From: Neoarius graeffei | Taxonomy: Eukaryota > Chordata > Actinopteri > Siluriformes > Ariidae | DNA: 64,000 nucleotides | Assembly: GCF_027579695.1 (NCBI RefSeq) | Contig: NC_083579.1 | Coordinates: forward strand, 71,781,371-71,845,370 | Reading direction: 5' to 3' | Shown here: positions 10,925 through 22,486 of the stretch, one piece after another | How the letters are laid out: each line of letters begins with the position of its first letter | How positions within the stretch are numbered: the stretch's first letter is position 1 | Notes under the pieces: generated by a model | What the model was told of the DNA's origin: nothing | The model's database searches: none | Seen by the model: the letters and a program-made list of their open reading frames with translations, nothing else | Made by a program: the position numbers and the translations under genes

Positions 10925-11212
10925 TCAGGAACCTACTAGATCCTTACAGTAAGCTTGCGTTAAACTTTTGTATGCTTTCATCTGCTTCCCAGTGACGAAG
11001 CTAGTAGTTAACACCAGGTAATTCACAATGTCTGTGCAATTCACACTCAGCCACATCCGTACGTCATCTTCATACTCTATAACATTGCTGTACGGATCCA
11101 CCCCTGAACATTCTTTTATCTTTTCCCTGTATCTGACCTTGTCACTATTACTTAATTTGTGATATATTTGTGAAAAATTACAGCTTGCCAGTGTACTCTC
11201 CTCAGTTGCCAT
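10925..11212 (-). pseudogene. First exon of a transposon-type protein
   Basis: From the ATG at 11212 the frame reads MATEESTLASCNFSQIYHKL, then SDKVRYREKIKECSGVDPY and DIVNYLVLTTSF, and reaches KAYKSLTQAY at a GTAAGG donor (near 10937). I recognise this only as the type of N-terminal region seen in fish transposon-derived proteins. No later exon is visible, so it is a fragment. Its strand is opposite to the neighbouring THAP-like piece. Confidence 0.4.
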
Positions 11213-11367
11213 GGATGCTATACCACAAAGATGGCGGATGCAACAAAATTGGAGAGCATCATGGGAGATTCGTGACGTAAGTGCAAACCATTGACCCAAA
11301 AGTTCATTGATATTTTCATGAGATGTGCAAGTAAACCTGAACAAAGTTTTATTTTCAAAATTAATTC

Positions 11368-14300
11368 AAGTTTATTTGTATAGTGTTTTTAACAATAAAC
11401 ATTGTCGCAAAGCAGCTTTACAGAATTTGAATGACTTAAAACATGAGCTAATTTTATCCCTAATCTATCCCCAATGAGCAAGCCTGTGACGACGGTGGCA
11501 AGGAAAAACTCCCTCAGACGACATGAGGAAGAAACCTCGAGAGAAACCAGACTCAAAAGGGAACCCATCCTCATTTGGGCAACAACAGACAGCATGCCTA
11601 TAATATTAACAGTTTTAACATGGTCAGTTTTGTTGATATTATAAACTCTTCATTGATGGAAAATTGAGTGCAAGACTGTTCATGACAACTGCAGTCCTAA
11701 AGTTAGCAAGTCAACTGTAGTCCTCAGCCATAAAAGCATTACTGTAAGAGTCCAGAGAGTCCTCCACGTGTGACTTTCAACTGTCCTCATGGGGCCGTCC
11801 TCCACAAGATCGATGCGATGAGACTCCGACCAGACACAGGGCACCAGGATGGCTCAAGCAAGTCTGAGGAGCAGAAGAGGTCAGCATCTCGATCCCAGGA
11901 CCAACATGTAACTCAGAGGGACAGATTTGGGGGGAGGGGTGGAGAGAGAGAGAGAGAGAGAGAGTGGGAGAGAAAACACAGGTTGTTAGGTACAGTATGC
12001 CCAATGTCACCTGAATAAGTAGGAACAGTATACATACTGCACTGAGTACAAGCAGGGACTCCGGCAACTAACTATGACAGCATAACTAAAAGGGGAGAGC
12101 TAGAAGGTAACACAGGCATGAGGGAGCCCCGGGACATAAAGCAGCAGCCACTACACCGTCAACAAACTCGAGTGAGCAAGCGAGTGAGGGACTGACAGCA
12201 TCCATACATCCCAGTTTACCAAAACACTCTATGTCTGAGGACCCTCCAGATCTACACCTTTACCTCATAAACACCATTAACAAAAGGCTTGACTAAACAG
12301 ATATGTTTTCAGCCTAGACTTAAACACTGAGACTGTGTCTGATTCCCGAACATTACTTGGACGGCTGTTCCATAACTGTGGGGCTTTGTAAGAAAAGGCT
12401 CTGCCCCCTGATGTAGCCTTCACTATACGAGGTACCAGCAGATAGCCTGCACCTTTTGATCTAAGTAGGCATAGCAGGTCATAGAGGACCAGAAGTTCAC
12501 TCAGGTACTGTGGTGCGAGACCATTCAGTGCTTTGAAGGTCAATAGTAATACTTTATAATCAATACGAAATTTGATTGGGAGCTAATGCAGTGTGGATAA
12601 GACAGGGGTGATGTGGTCATATTTTCTAGTTCTAGTAAGGACTCTTGCTGCTGCATTTTGAACTAACTGGAGCTTGTTTATGCACTTATTGGAACATCCA
12701 GAGAGTAAGGCATTACAATAATCCAACCTGGAGGTAACGAAAGCATGAACTAGTTTTTCCGCGTCATGTAGTGACATTAAATTTCTTATCTTAGCAATAT
12801 TTCTGAGATGAAAGAAACCTATCCTGGTAATATTATCAGTGTGAGTTTCGAATGAAAGACTGGGGTCAATAATCACTCCAAGGTCTTTTACTGCTGCACG
12901 TAAAGAAACAGAAAGGCCATCCAGAGTTACTGTGTAATCAGAAAACTTACTTCTAGCTGCATGTGGTCCTAGTGCAAGTACCTCAGTCTTGTCAGAGTTA
13001 AGCAGAAGGAAATTAATAAGCATCCAGTGTCTAATGTCCTTTACACATTCCTCAGTTCTATTAAGCTGGTGTCTCTCATCAGGTTTTGCAGAAACATACA
13101 ACTGTGTGTCATGAGCATACCAGTGGAAACTAATACAATGTTTACGAATAATATCACCCAGAGGTATAAAGAAAAAAAGAAAGATATATAAAGATATATA
13201 AAGAAAAAAGCAGTGGACCCAAGACAGAACCTTGTGGAACACCAAACTTTACCTCAGTACGTCTAGAAATATCACCATTTATATCAACATACTGATAGCG
13301 ATCAGTTGAATAAGAGCTGAGCCAAGAGAGGGCCGTTCCCTTAACTCCCACAACATTTTTCTAGTCTATCCAGAAGAATGGAATGATCAATGGTATCAAA
13401 TGCTGCACTAAGGTCAAGCAACACAAGCAGCAAGACACAGCCCTGATCAGACGCCAACAGTAGGTCATTTACTACTTTCACCAAAGCTGTCTCCATGCTA
13501 TGATTTAGGTCTAAATCCTGACTGATACATTTCATGGATGTTATTCCTATGTAAATATGAGCATAACTGCTGTGCCACAGCTTTTTCAAGGATCTTGGAG
13601 ATAAAGGGGAGGTTTGATATTGGCCGATAATTGGACAGCTGACAGGGATCAAGGTCAGGTTTTTTAATCAGGGGTTTGATAACTGCTAGTTTAAAGGATT
13701 TGGGTACATAGCCAATTGTAAGAGAAGAATTTATTATTTTTTGAAGTGGTTCAATTACTTCAGGTATTATCTGTTTGAATAGATGTGTAGGTAAGTGATC
13801 TAGTATGGAAGTTGAGGCTTTTGATGCGGAGATTCATGAAAGTAATTCAGTTTCTTTTAGGGGAGTAAAACATTCTAATTGATGATCTGATACAGTTATA
13901 TGGTTAACTACAAGGTCACTTACATTGTCTGACCTTAAATTAGTAGTTTGAATTTTTTGTCGGATATTCTCAATTTTTGTCATTAAAAAAATTCATGAAA
14001 TCATTGCTATTACATACTGCAGGTGTCTATAGTGGACTTATTCCTGGTTAATTTTGCTACAGTATTAAATAGGAATCTAGGATTATTTTTGTTATCTTCT
14101 ATTAGGGAGGAGAGATATGTTGATCTAGCAGCACTAAGAGCTTTTCTATACTTCAGGAAGCTCTCCTTCCACGCTAATATGAACACTACCAATTTTGTTT
14201 GATGCCATTTATGTTACAATTTTCAAGTGGTCTGTTTTAATGTGCGAGTGTCATCATTATACCAGGGTGCTAATTTTTTGTCTCTGACCATTTTCCTTTT

Positions 14301-15379
14301 AAGGGAGCTACATTATCTAAAGTATGGCGTAACGTTGACTCTAAGCATTCAGTTGCCTGATCAAGTTCTGCAGGGGCTGACAGTGACCCAATCAAAGTTG
14401 ATAACTCTGGGAGATCATTTATAAAGCTCTGTGCAGTAGTTGACGTGAATGTACGTTTAATACAGTAGCGTGGTGAGGTGCATATATTATTACTCAGACA
14501 TAGTTTGAATGAGATGAGAGAACTTCAGACTGTGGAAGTATGACTATATTTTCTACGTTTAACCCAAATGTTAGTATTAGATCGAGGTTGTGACCACCAT
14601 TATGGGTCGGTCCTATGACATTCTGATTAATCCCTACTGAATCTAAAATGGACACAAGCGCTGTTTTTAAAGGGTCTTCTGGGTTATCGAAGTGAATATT
14701 AAAATCTCAGACAACTAAAGCTTTGTCTAAGGAAATAACCAGATCTGAGATAAAATCTGCAAATTCAGAAAGAAACTCAGAATATGGCCCCAGGGGCCTG
14801 TAAATAATAAGTAATGAAATTAACTGGGTAGACTTATTTTTAGAGGCTACATACATTATATGAGTGTGAAGAACTTCAAATGTATTAAATTTATAACCAG
14901 GTTTTTGTGTTACACCTAGATAATCATTATAAATAACCGCAACGCCACCTCCTCTGCCAGTTAGATGAGGCTGGTGTATATAACTGTATCCAGGAGGACT
15001 CGCTTCATTTAATGCTATATATTCATTTGGCTTAATCCATGTTTCAGTTAAACAAAGTACATTAAACTTCTGATCAGTAATGAGTTCATTAACCATTAGC
15101 GCTTTAGATGTAAGAGATCTAATATTTAATAGCCCCACCTTTAGATCAAAGGAGCTGGCAGCAGCTGTACAGTCAGTATGATCTAATTTTATATTGATTA
15201 GGTTACTGGAACAAACTCTCTGAATATTTCTGCCTTTTTGTTGAGCTCGGGGAACAGACACAGTCTCGATGTAGTGGACCCTGAGTGACGACTCTGTGCA
15301 GCTAGCAAACTGTCGGTTTAGCCTGTTCGTCTGCTCCCTGGCCTTGGCCCTGGATTGTCAGAAATTAACTAGGCCTGTA
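11368..15379 (-). mobile_element. L2/CR1-like LINE insertion (about 4.0 kb)
   Basis: The insertion is bounded by an 11-bp target duplication AAAATTAATTC (11357-11367 and 15380-15390). The paralogous V2 block near 6205 is uninterrupted. The 3-prime UTR lies at the low-coordinate end (AAGTTTATTTGTATAG on the plus strand). A GA-repeat lies at 11945-11964. The ORF2 remnants are listed separately. No ORF1 is visible, so the copy is probably 5-prime truncated. Confidence 0.85.
12277..15261 (-). pseudogene. LINE ORF2 (endonuclease + reverse transcriptase), broken
   Basis: Endonuclease at 14707-15261: VGLLNIRSLTSKA, LCLTETWIKP and GGGVAVIY. The RT region begins near 13700 with a YRPIS-type motif, followed by LLDLSAAFDTIDH and [15 protein letters not shown]. 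The catalytic box reads YAHDTQLY instead of YADDTQLY, so the first aspartate is lost. C-terminal LDYCNALLSGC, LQLVQNAAARVLT and FSYKAPQLWNSRP follow down to 12277. Several frame changes and stops separate the pieces. The motifs fit the L2/CR1/Rex1 group; the exact clade was not resolved. Confidence 0.8.
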
Positions 15380-15394
15380 AAAATTAATTCTTTA

Positions 15395-15900
15395 GGGAAT
15401 AACTAATTAAGACTCAAATGACAAGGATTCTCTAAACAACTTGAGTAATTACTTTAATACAACAATTTCTAAAATAACATGAGGAGTGCAAAGTACAGAT
15501 GTTTGTGTTAAAATGTTGGGAGAAAAAGTGAAAAGTTGTCAGAGCAATGAATACGAAAGTAACGTACAGATACCTGAAACCTCTACTTAAGTACAGTAAT
15601 GAAGTAATTATACTTCGTTCCTTCCCATCTCAGTTCAAGGGCATGGTGGCAATTAGCTGTAGGAGGACATTTGTAATTGTAAGCATTTAGCATTTCTGGG
15701 GTATTCAATCTGTGGTGTATCCATCATTCCACCCTTTTTATTAAATATAAGCTTTTCAATACAATACTATGTCAAAAGCATGGATACAACCCTTATGAAA
15801 TGACACAACTTTAACAAACTTATGTCTTCTCTGCAACTATCAGTAAATGACCCAGAAGTTGGCTACTTGTGAATAAACTCAGCAGATACTGACGTGTGTT
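15395..15900. other. Duplicated V flank without a V exon
   Basis: Bases 15395-15661 repeat 6215-6480 (e.g. ACTCAAATGACAAGGA and GTACAGATGTTTGTGTT). Bases 15698-15830 repeat the flank on either side of the Tc1 element at 7073-8668. This is the empty-site copy for both the solo LTR and the Tc1 element. No gene seen. Confidence 0.7.
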
Positions 15901-16028
15901 TGTGGCATGGGTTTAACAGCACTTTTTATGGTCAACTATGTAAGGCTCATGATTCAGTTAGGTTATATAGGTTTACTCATCTTAAATACATTCAAATGTT
16001 TACACATTTTCAACAATATTCTCCTGTG

Positions 16029-16402
16029 GGGGCGGCACGGTGGTGTAGTGGTTAGCGCTGTCGCCTCACAGCAAGAAGGTCCGGGTTCAAGCCCCATGGC
16101 CGGCGAGGGCCTTTCTGTGTGGAGTTTGCATGTTCTCCCCGTGTCCGTGTGGGTTTCCTCCAGGTGCTCCGGTTTCCCCCACAGTCCAAAGACATGCAGG
16201 TTAGGTTAACTTGTGACTCTAAATTGACCGTAGGTGTGAATGTGAGTGTGAATGGTTGTCTGTGTCTATGTGTCAGCCCTGTGATGACCTGGCGACTTGT
16301 CCAGGGTGTACCCCGCCTTTCGCCCATAGTCAGCTGGGATAGGCTCCAGCTTGCCTGCGACCCTGTAGAACAGGATAAAGCGGCTACAGATAATGAGATG
16401 AG
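16029..16402 (+). repeat. SINE family A, full length
   Basis: Complete head to tail, with target duplication ATTCTCCTGTG on both sides. Confidence 0.92.
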
Positions 16403-16573
16403 ATTCTCCTGTGATAACATTCCCGGAACTTTCCAAGAATATTCTTCATGTGTTACACAGATGTTATTTGTAGGTGTGAGAGCAGTTGGCTGTTGGGGTA
16501 ATTGGTGGGGATGGGGACTTTTGGGGGTATATGGAAGTCTTCAGGGGATTGGTGGCAATTACCTTTTCAAGGG

Positions 16574-16837
16574 ACTGCGAGTTGGCCTAGTGGTTAGCGT
16601 GTCCGCGTCTCGATCGGGAGATGCCAAAGACCATCATAAAAATGGTACCTACTGCTGTCTGGCAAGGCACGCTGCAATACAGATGTGAGTGGGTAGTCAA
16701 ACTCTCGCGGTTACCAGAGGACTAGCCCCCCCACTGTAACCCTAGCTATATAATAGGTGAGAGGCTGAGGGCTACGGAAACGGAGATTGCCGCCGCCCAA
16801 TGCGCCATATGGTGTGGGAAGAGATTGACTTTTTTTT
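16574..16837 (+). repeat. Third tRNA-derived SINE family
   Basis: The head CTGCGAGTTGGCCTAGTGG has an A-box-like core followed by TCTCGATCGGGAGAT. The B-box region is partly deleted. The body includes CTACTGCTGTCTGGCAAGG and the tail is a T-run. Near-identical flanks TTACCTTTTCAAGGG and TTACCTCTCCAAGGG are the target duplication. Confidence 0.75.
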
Positions 16838-16849
16838 TTACCTCTCCAA

Positions 16850-17384
16850 GGGTATGCAAGGTGGTTGTGGGGTTCTATAGCTAATGTGTTCTAAACAGAT
16901 ACAGTAGAAGTAAAAATATAATTACAAATCTTTTAACTTAAACATGCAAGACGTATTCACTGGGCATGGGTTTGAGACCAGAGGTGTGCATCAGGAAGGG
17001 GATCCCACAGGATGCAACAAAATAATGTCAATGGGGGATTTTTGCTTCCAAGTGAACAGTCAGATATGAAGCTTGTGAGACAAATAAATAAATACATTAA
17101 AAAAAAAAGTCAACTTGTAGTGCTGGAGTGATGTTTTTGCAGCATTCATTTATTTATTTATTCATTCTATAAAATATCAGCAGGTAAAAATATTCCAGTT
17201 AGAAACAGCATGAAAAACAAACAAAGACAAACCCCCCCAATATATACTGTTGTCTACAACATAACATCATTAGTTTCATTTGTATAAAAAGAATAATCAT
17301 AATAGTGTTCAGGTATCATATGCTTATAAACACCAGATGGTAATAGAAAAACCACTCCAGATGATAAACTTCTGATGTGTGAGA
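16850..17384. other. Intergenic, no gene seen
   Basis: AT-rich spacer leading to the 3-prime flank of V4. Bases 17240-17384 resemble the 3-prime flanks of V2 and V3. Confidence 0.6.
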
Positions 17385-17423
17385 TGTTTTAGTAAGGCTG
17401 TTGTGTAAGTGTGCAGCACTGTG
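17385..17423 (-). promoter_or_regulatory. 23-RSS of V4
   Basis: Heptamer CACAGTG (17417-17423), 23-bp spacer, nonamer ACTAAAACA (17385-17393). Confidence 0.9.
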
Positions 17424-17897
17424 CTGACTGGCTGCACAGTAATAAACAGCAGAATCTGACTGACGGAGATTAGAGATGGTCAGACGTCCTGTAAATGTGT
17501 CCTCTCTGCTTATTTTGAACCGATCTTTAAATTCATCCTCATATTTTGGATCACTCAGTGCTGTAATGGTATATCCGATCAGTGCCATAACTGTATGGCG
17601 GTTTTGCTGATACCAATACATACGCTCTAAATTACTGTCGTCATGGCTACAATTGATTGTAATGTTTTTTATTTCATTGACTAGGATTGATGGAGTCTCT
17701 TGAAATGTTACACCGTTTGCATTCCCTGTTGAAGAAAAAAAAGTTGTCAAAATTGAAAAAAAAAACCCCACTATAATTTCAATGGATTAGAGTCAATGTG
17801 ATCATTCATTCATTAATTAATTAATTCATTCATACAGTCTATCAGTCCTACCGAAAAACAAAATGAAGAAAACACAGAGTCCACAAGTACCATACAT
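17424..17897 (-). CDS. TCR V segment 4 (TRBV-like)
   Basis: Leader 17852-17897 (MYGTCGLCVFFILFFG), intron 126 bp, V exon 17424-17725 (302 bp). Canonical residues: INCSHDDSN, MYWYQQNR, RFKISRED and SDSAVYYCAASQ. The frame is open. Unlike its relatives, the cysteine near the start of the V exon (NANCVTF elsewhere) is glycine here (NANGVTF). The V2/V3 decamer position reads TGATGTGGT, so the CRE-like site has decayed. Confidence 0.85.
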
Positions 17898-18011
17898 CCT
17901 TCTGATGCACAGCCTGAGTGAGTCTGACTCGTTTTAGAGCATTACTTCATTTACTTTATTACAGTTGGGTGGGGATTGCTGATGTGGTGATCTTTCACAT
18001 TTAAACAAAGA

Positions 18012-18019
18012 GCTCTGAG

Positions 18020-18050
<31 letters not shown>
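18012..18050. repeat. GA microsatellite
   Basis: A (GA)n run of about 35 bp in the V4 upstream region, followed directly by the block carrying the AGGGGGAGA element. Confidence 0.85.
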
Positions 18051-18054
<4 letters not shown>

Positions 18055-18065
18055 ATTGAGAAACG

Positions 18066-18080
18066 TCTCCCCCTATTGAC
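18066..18080 (-). promoter_or_regulatory. AGGGGGAGA upstream element (V4)
   Basis: Minus-strand GTCAATAGGGGGAGA, 169 bp upstream of the V4 leader ATG. Confidence 0.5.
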
Positions 18081-18277
18081 CCAAAATTGCAGTGATCCTT
18101 CAAGACATGTACTGTAAGTGAACTTGAAGATATCAAAATTCATCCTTTATGGAAAACCTAATATGGATTCAAACCATGCAACTTTCCTTATAACTATAAT
18201 AATCACTTTAATGCAGTGATTAGTCATATGGAGTTGAGTTTTATACAAAAGATTAAATAGTAATGAAATCGCAATTA

Positions 18278-18631
18278 CGGTGGCATGGTGGTGTAGTGGT
18301 TAGTGCTGTCACCTCACAGCAAGAAGGTCCTGGGTTCGAGTCCTGGCTGACGGGGGCCTTTCTGTGTGGAGTTTGCATGTTCTGCCCGTGTCTGTGTGGG
18401 TTTCCTCCGGGTGCTCCGTTTTCCCCTACAGTCCAAAGACATGCAGGTTAGGTTAAATGGTGGCTCTAAATTGACCGTAGGTGTGAATGGTTGTGTCTCT
18501 GTGTCAGCCCTGTGATGACCTGGCGACTCGTCCAGGGTGTACCCCGCCTTTCGCCTGTAGTCAGTTGGGATAGGCTCCAGTTTGCCTGTGACTCTGCACA
18601 GGATAAGCAGCTAGAGATAATGGATGGATGG
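18278..18631 (+). repeat. SINE family A
   Basis: Near-complete copy with the alternative GGATGGATGG tail. ATCGCAA repeats at both edges (near 18268 and 18632). Confidence 0.88.
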
Positions 18632-18909
18632 ATCGCAAGTATTAACAACATGGTTACCAACCCTGATCCTACAGAATCCCATGTACTCCAACTTTTAGTG
18701 TTTTTTTTTTTCTGCTCTGACACAGTCACTTCAACTCAGGAAGGAGTGATAATTAGCTAATTAGTAAAATCAGTTGTGCTGAGAGCAAGGAAAAACACTA
18801 AAATGTGAAGGACAGTGGGTACTCTAGGATCAGGGTTGGGAAACTTTGCATTGACTAAACAGAAGCAAACTGTCACAGAGAAAAAGATATTTAGATACAG
18901 CTTATTTGT

Positions 18910-19288
18910 CTCATCTCATCTCATTATCTCTAGCCGCTTTATCCTGTTCTACAGGGTCGCAGGCAAGCTGGAGCCTATCCCAGCTGACTACGGGCGAAAG
19001 GCGGGGTACACCCTGGACAAGTCGCCAGGTCATCACAGGGCTGACACATAGACACAGACAACCATTCACACTCACATTCACACCTACGGTCAATTTAGAG
19101 TCACCAGTTAACCTAACCTGCATGTCTTTGGACTGTGGGGGAAACCGGAGCACCCGGAGGAAACCCACGCGGACACGGGGAGAACATGCAAACTCCGCAC
19201 AGAAAGGCCCTCGCCGGCCCCGGGGCTCGAACCCAGGACCTTCTTGCTGTGAGGCGACAGCGCTAACCACTACACCACCGTGCCGCCC
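18910..19288 (-). repeat. SINE family A, full length
   Basis: Complete copy with a 12-bp target duplication CAGCTTATTTGT (18898-18909 and 19289-19300). It is close to the family consensus, hence young. Confidence 0.93.
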
Positions 19289-19344
19289 CAGCTTATTTGT
19301 ATTTTAACATTTTTAACAGCACATTCTGAATCTCAGAACAACTG

Positions 19345-19703
19345 TGGGGCGGCATGGTGGTGTAGTGGTTAGCACTGTCCCCACACAGCAAGAAGGTTCT
19401 GGGTTCGAGCCCAGTCACTGACGGGGGGCTTTCTGTGTGGAGTTTGCATGTTCTCCCTGTGTCTATGTGGGTTTCCTCTGGGTGCTCTGGTTTCCCCCAC
19501 AGTCCAAAGACATGCAGGTTAGGCTGATTGGTGGCTCTAAATTGACTGTGAGTATGTCTCTATATGTCAGCCCTGTGATGATCTGGCGACTTGTCCAGGG
19601 TGTACGCTACCTCTCGCCCATAGTCAGCTGGGATAGGCTCCAGCTTGCCTGCGACCCTGTAGAAAAGGATAAAGTGGCTAGAGATAATGAGATGAGAATG
19701 AGA
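19345..19703 (+). repeat. SINE family A
   Basis: Diverged copy with short flanking ACAACT repeats. Confidence 0.88.
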
Positions 19704-19930
19704 TGAGGACAACTTCTCTGTCCTGAGACCTGCCCAGATGGCCTGTGAATGTTTCGGGCATAATGTAAATTATGTTGTATTTGTTCCTGTATTTGATCTG
19801 TTCCGAATATATTCAGTTACTTCCCTACTCTAGACAGATATGCATTAGAGTTTGAGCTGAGATGTCATAACTCAGAAAAAGTTTCAATAATAGCTGTTCA
19901 GAATATTCTAGCTGCCATTGTCTAAATACT

Positions 19931-20290
19931 GCTGTAATATTCATTGGAGTTTATTTAAATTAGCTTTTATAAATAAGATTTAATAAGACATTTTATTTTT
20001 TGATGTTATATTTTTATCGTAGGGCGGCACGGTGGTGTAGTGGTTAGCGCTGTCGCCTCACAGCAAGAAGGTCCGGGTTGGAGCCCCGTGGCCGTCGAGG
20101 GCCTTTCTGTGTGGAGTTTGCATGTTCTCCCCGTGTCCGCGTGGGTTTCCTCCGGGTGCTCCGGTTTCCCCCACAGTCCAAAGACATGCTGTAATATTTA
20201 TTGGAGTTTATTTAAGTTAGCTTTTATAAATAAAATTCAATAAGACATTTTATTTTTTAATGTTATATTTTTATCATAGGGCAGCACGGT
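19931..20290 (+). repeat. Tandem duplication carrying a truncated SINE
   Basis: An approximately 100-bp AT-rich segment (TGTAATATT[C/T]ATTGGAGTTT...) occurs at 19931-20022 and again at 20190-20280, each followed by a SINE head. The first SINE (20022-20189) stops after AAAGACATGC, exactly where the second segment starts. A block of about 260 bp was therefore duplicated in tandem after the SINE inserted. Confidence 0.8.
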
Positions 20291-20655
20291 GGTGTAGTGG
20301 TTAGCGCTGTTGCCTCACAGCAAGGAGGTCCGGGTTCGAGCCCCGTGGCCGGCGAGGACCTTTCTGTGCGGAGTTTGCATGTTCTCCCCGTGTCTGTGTG
20401 GGTTTCCTCCGGGTGCTCCGGTTTCCCCCACAGTCCAAAGACATGCAGGTTAGGTTAACTGGTGACTCTAAATTGACCGTAGGTGTGAATGTGAGTGTGA
20501 ATGGTTGTCTGTGTCTATGTGTCAGCCCTGTGATGACCTGGCGACTTGTCCAGGGTGTACCTCGCCTTTCGCCCGTAGTCAGCTGGGATAGGCTCCAGCT
20601 TGCCTGCGACCCTGTAGAACAGGATAAAGCGGCTAGAGATAATGAGATGAGACGA
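20280..20655 (+). repeat. SINE family A, full length
   Basis: The complete partner of the truncated copy before it, ending GATAATGAGATGAGACGAG. Confidence 0.9.
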
Positions 20656-20761
20656 GATTTTTATTGTAGTTTTAGCTCATTTTTATATTATTGTATATTT
20701 TTAGCTTTTAATAAGTAGATATTGTTTTAATCAATCATATATTCATGCAGCACTATAAATG

Positions 20762-20763
<2 letters not shown>

Positions 20764-20800
<37 letters not shown>

Positions 20801-20886
20801 GCTAATTCTCACCATTTTTCCATTTCTAAAACATCAGATTAAATAAAACAAAAACAAACAAACAAACAAACAAACAAACAAAAAAA
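20764..20886. repeat. TTA and AAAC microsatellites
   Basis: (TTA)n at about 20764-20800 and (AAAC)n at about 20852-20886, just 3-prime of the V5 RSS. Confidence 0.9.
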
Positions 20887-20940
20887 CAACCCTCACTGCG
20901 GTTTAAAACAGGTGCTGCATTTGTGCTTCAGTGTATTTGA

Positions 20941-20979
20941 GGTTTTAGTGAAGTGTTTGTGTGAATATACAGCACTGTG
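20941..20979 (-). promoter_or_regulatory. 23-RSS of V5
   Basis: Heptamer CACAGTG (20973-20979), 23-bp spacer, nonamer ACTAAAACC (20941-20949). Confidence 0.88.
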
Positions 20980-21432
20980 CTGACTGGCTGCATAATAATA
21001 AACAGCAGAATCTGACTGGTGGAGATTAGAGATGGTCAGACTTCCTTTCATCATACTCTGTCTACTCTGTTTGAACTGATCTTTAAATCAGTCTTCATAA
21101 TTTGGCTTCCCCGTCGCAGTATAAGTATATCCAATCAGTGCCATAACTGTGCTACTGTTTTGCACATACCATAACATTACTAATAAGTTACTGTCATCAT
21201 GACTGCACTGGATTGTTACTTCTTCTGTTTCATTGCCTAGGAGTGATGAAAACTTTTCAAATTTGACACAGTTTGTCCTCCCTGATGAAAGAAAGGAAAT
21301 AGCTGTCAAACATCAATAAGATATTTTAATTCCGAATCAAAGGCACAAGTCATTATAATGCAGTGTTTTAAAGAGAAAAGTCATACCAAAACACAAAATG
21401 AAGAACACAAAGAGTTCATAAGAACCATCCAT
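20980..21432 (-). pseudogene. TCR V segment 5, doubly mutated
   Basis: Leader 21387-21432 (MDGSYELFVFFILCFG, donor GTATGA) and V exon 20980-21281 (302 bp, no net length change). FR3 has a TGA at 21088-21090 where paralogues read Gly in YEDGFKDRF. The second structural cysteine is Tyr (codon TAT at 20992-20994, reading VYYYAAS). The splice sites and RSS are intact, so it decayed by point changes only. It is closest to V1 in leader and FR1. Confidence 0.83.
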
Positions 21433-21552
21433 GTTTAGAAGGCACAGCTTGAGTGAACACCTTGATATGAGACTTGTACCATTACAGAGAGGTGGGGTGC
21501 AGGGTGTGTTCATCTTCTACACATAAAACAGGAAATTCCCTAAAAGCATTAA

Positions 21553-22336
21553 AGGTAGACTGCCTTTCAGATTTTTCAAGTTTAGGTCACAAAAAGAATT
21601 TTCCCTGACACCCAATTATTTTTGTTTAGTGGACCGAAAGCTACTGAATTTGAATCACAGACTTCCAATTTGTTTAATATAACAATTAATTAATTTAAGA
21701 GTCACATGGCCCTAAATTCTCTGCTATTTTTTCTTTCTTCACCATGACGCAATACAAGATACTATGTCATGCATCACATGGTGGGCTTTCCCTATTCGCA
21801 CAAGGCATTGTGGGATACAAATTTGAAACAGGAGACAAAAATGGAGGACGTGAGTGTGTGAATGAAACGTGAAAGACCGACTACAGTAATGGAAAGTGAG
21901 AAGAAGAAAAGACGTTATGTTATATACGAAGGAAAGGAAACGCAGGACCAAACTAATAAATATCGGCGACCAGCGAGCACCTAGGTGTGATCAGCTGTTC
22001 GTTTATCGACAGAATGATGGAACGGTCAGTGCATCTTCAAAGGTATACCTGTAGATGGCAGTAATGCAACAATTGATGCCAGGTGCCGTAAAACCCTAAA
22101 GATGAAGAAGACGACAACTAAGGTAAATGTACGCATGTGCACATAGACTTCCTCTGTGTGCTTGACTACACAAAATGAGTGATTTCATGCACATTATTTG
22201 CTTTAATCCCCTCAAATTAAATAGAGCCACAGAATGGCCTGATTTTTATTTTTTATTTTTGGATACTACAACACAATGACCAAATTTCAGACGGGACTAA
22301 ATTTCACTGATTATGAAATCGAAAGGCTGTCTACTT
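21553..22336. mobile_element. Non-autonomous TTAA-target DNA transposon
   Basis: Flanked by TTAA at 21549-21552 and 22337-22340. The inverted ends are AGGTAGACTGCCTTTC and AAGTAGACAGCCTTTC (the second read on the minus strand). No transposase motif was seen in its 0.78 kb. Flanking sequence on both sides rejoins as the usual V upstream region (AAAAGCATTAAAGG then GGTCTCTAA, compare 9020-9050), which confirms insertion. TTAA targets suggest Kolobok or piggyBac type. Confidence 0.72.
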
Positions 22337-22486
22337 TTAAAGGTAAAAAAAAAGGTCTCTAATTAACTCGTAATAAAATTATTTTGTTAAAATTGCTATT
22401 CAATTCCTTGTACAATTTCTTTGAATTAACTTTTGAAACAGTGGGCTTTAAAGTGTGATCTCTGTCCGAACAAATGTCAGAAATTC

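Noticed and set aside
16029-16120. tRNA genes with A- and B-box-like sequence
   Set aside because: These are heads of SINEs with bodies, tails and target duplications; no cloverleaf with an acceptor stem is evident.
18012-18050. CRISPR-like or other spaced repeats
   Set aside because: Repeats here are simple microsatellites or dispersed transposons; no regular repeat-spacer pattern exists.
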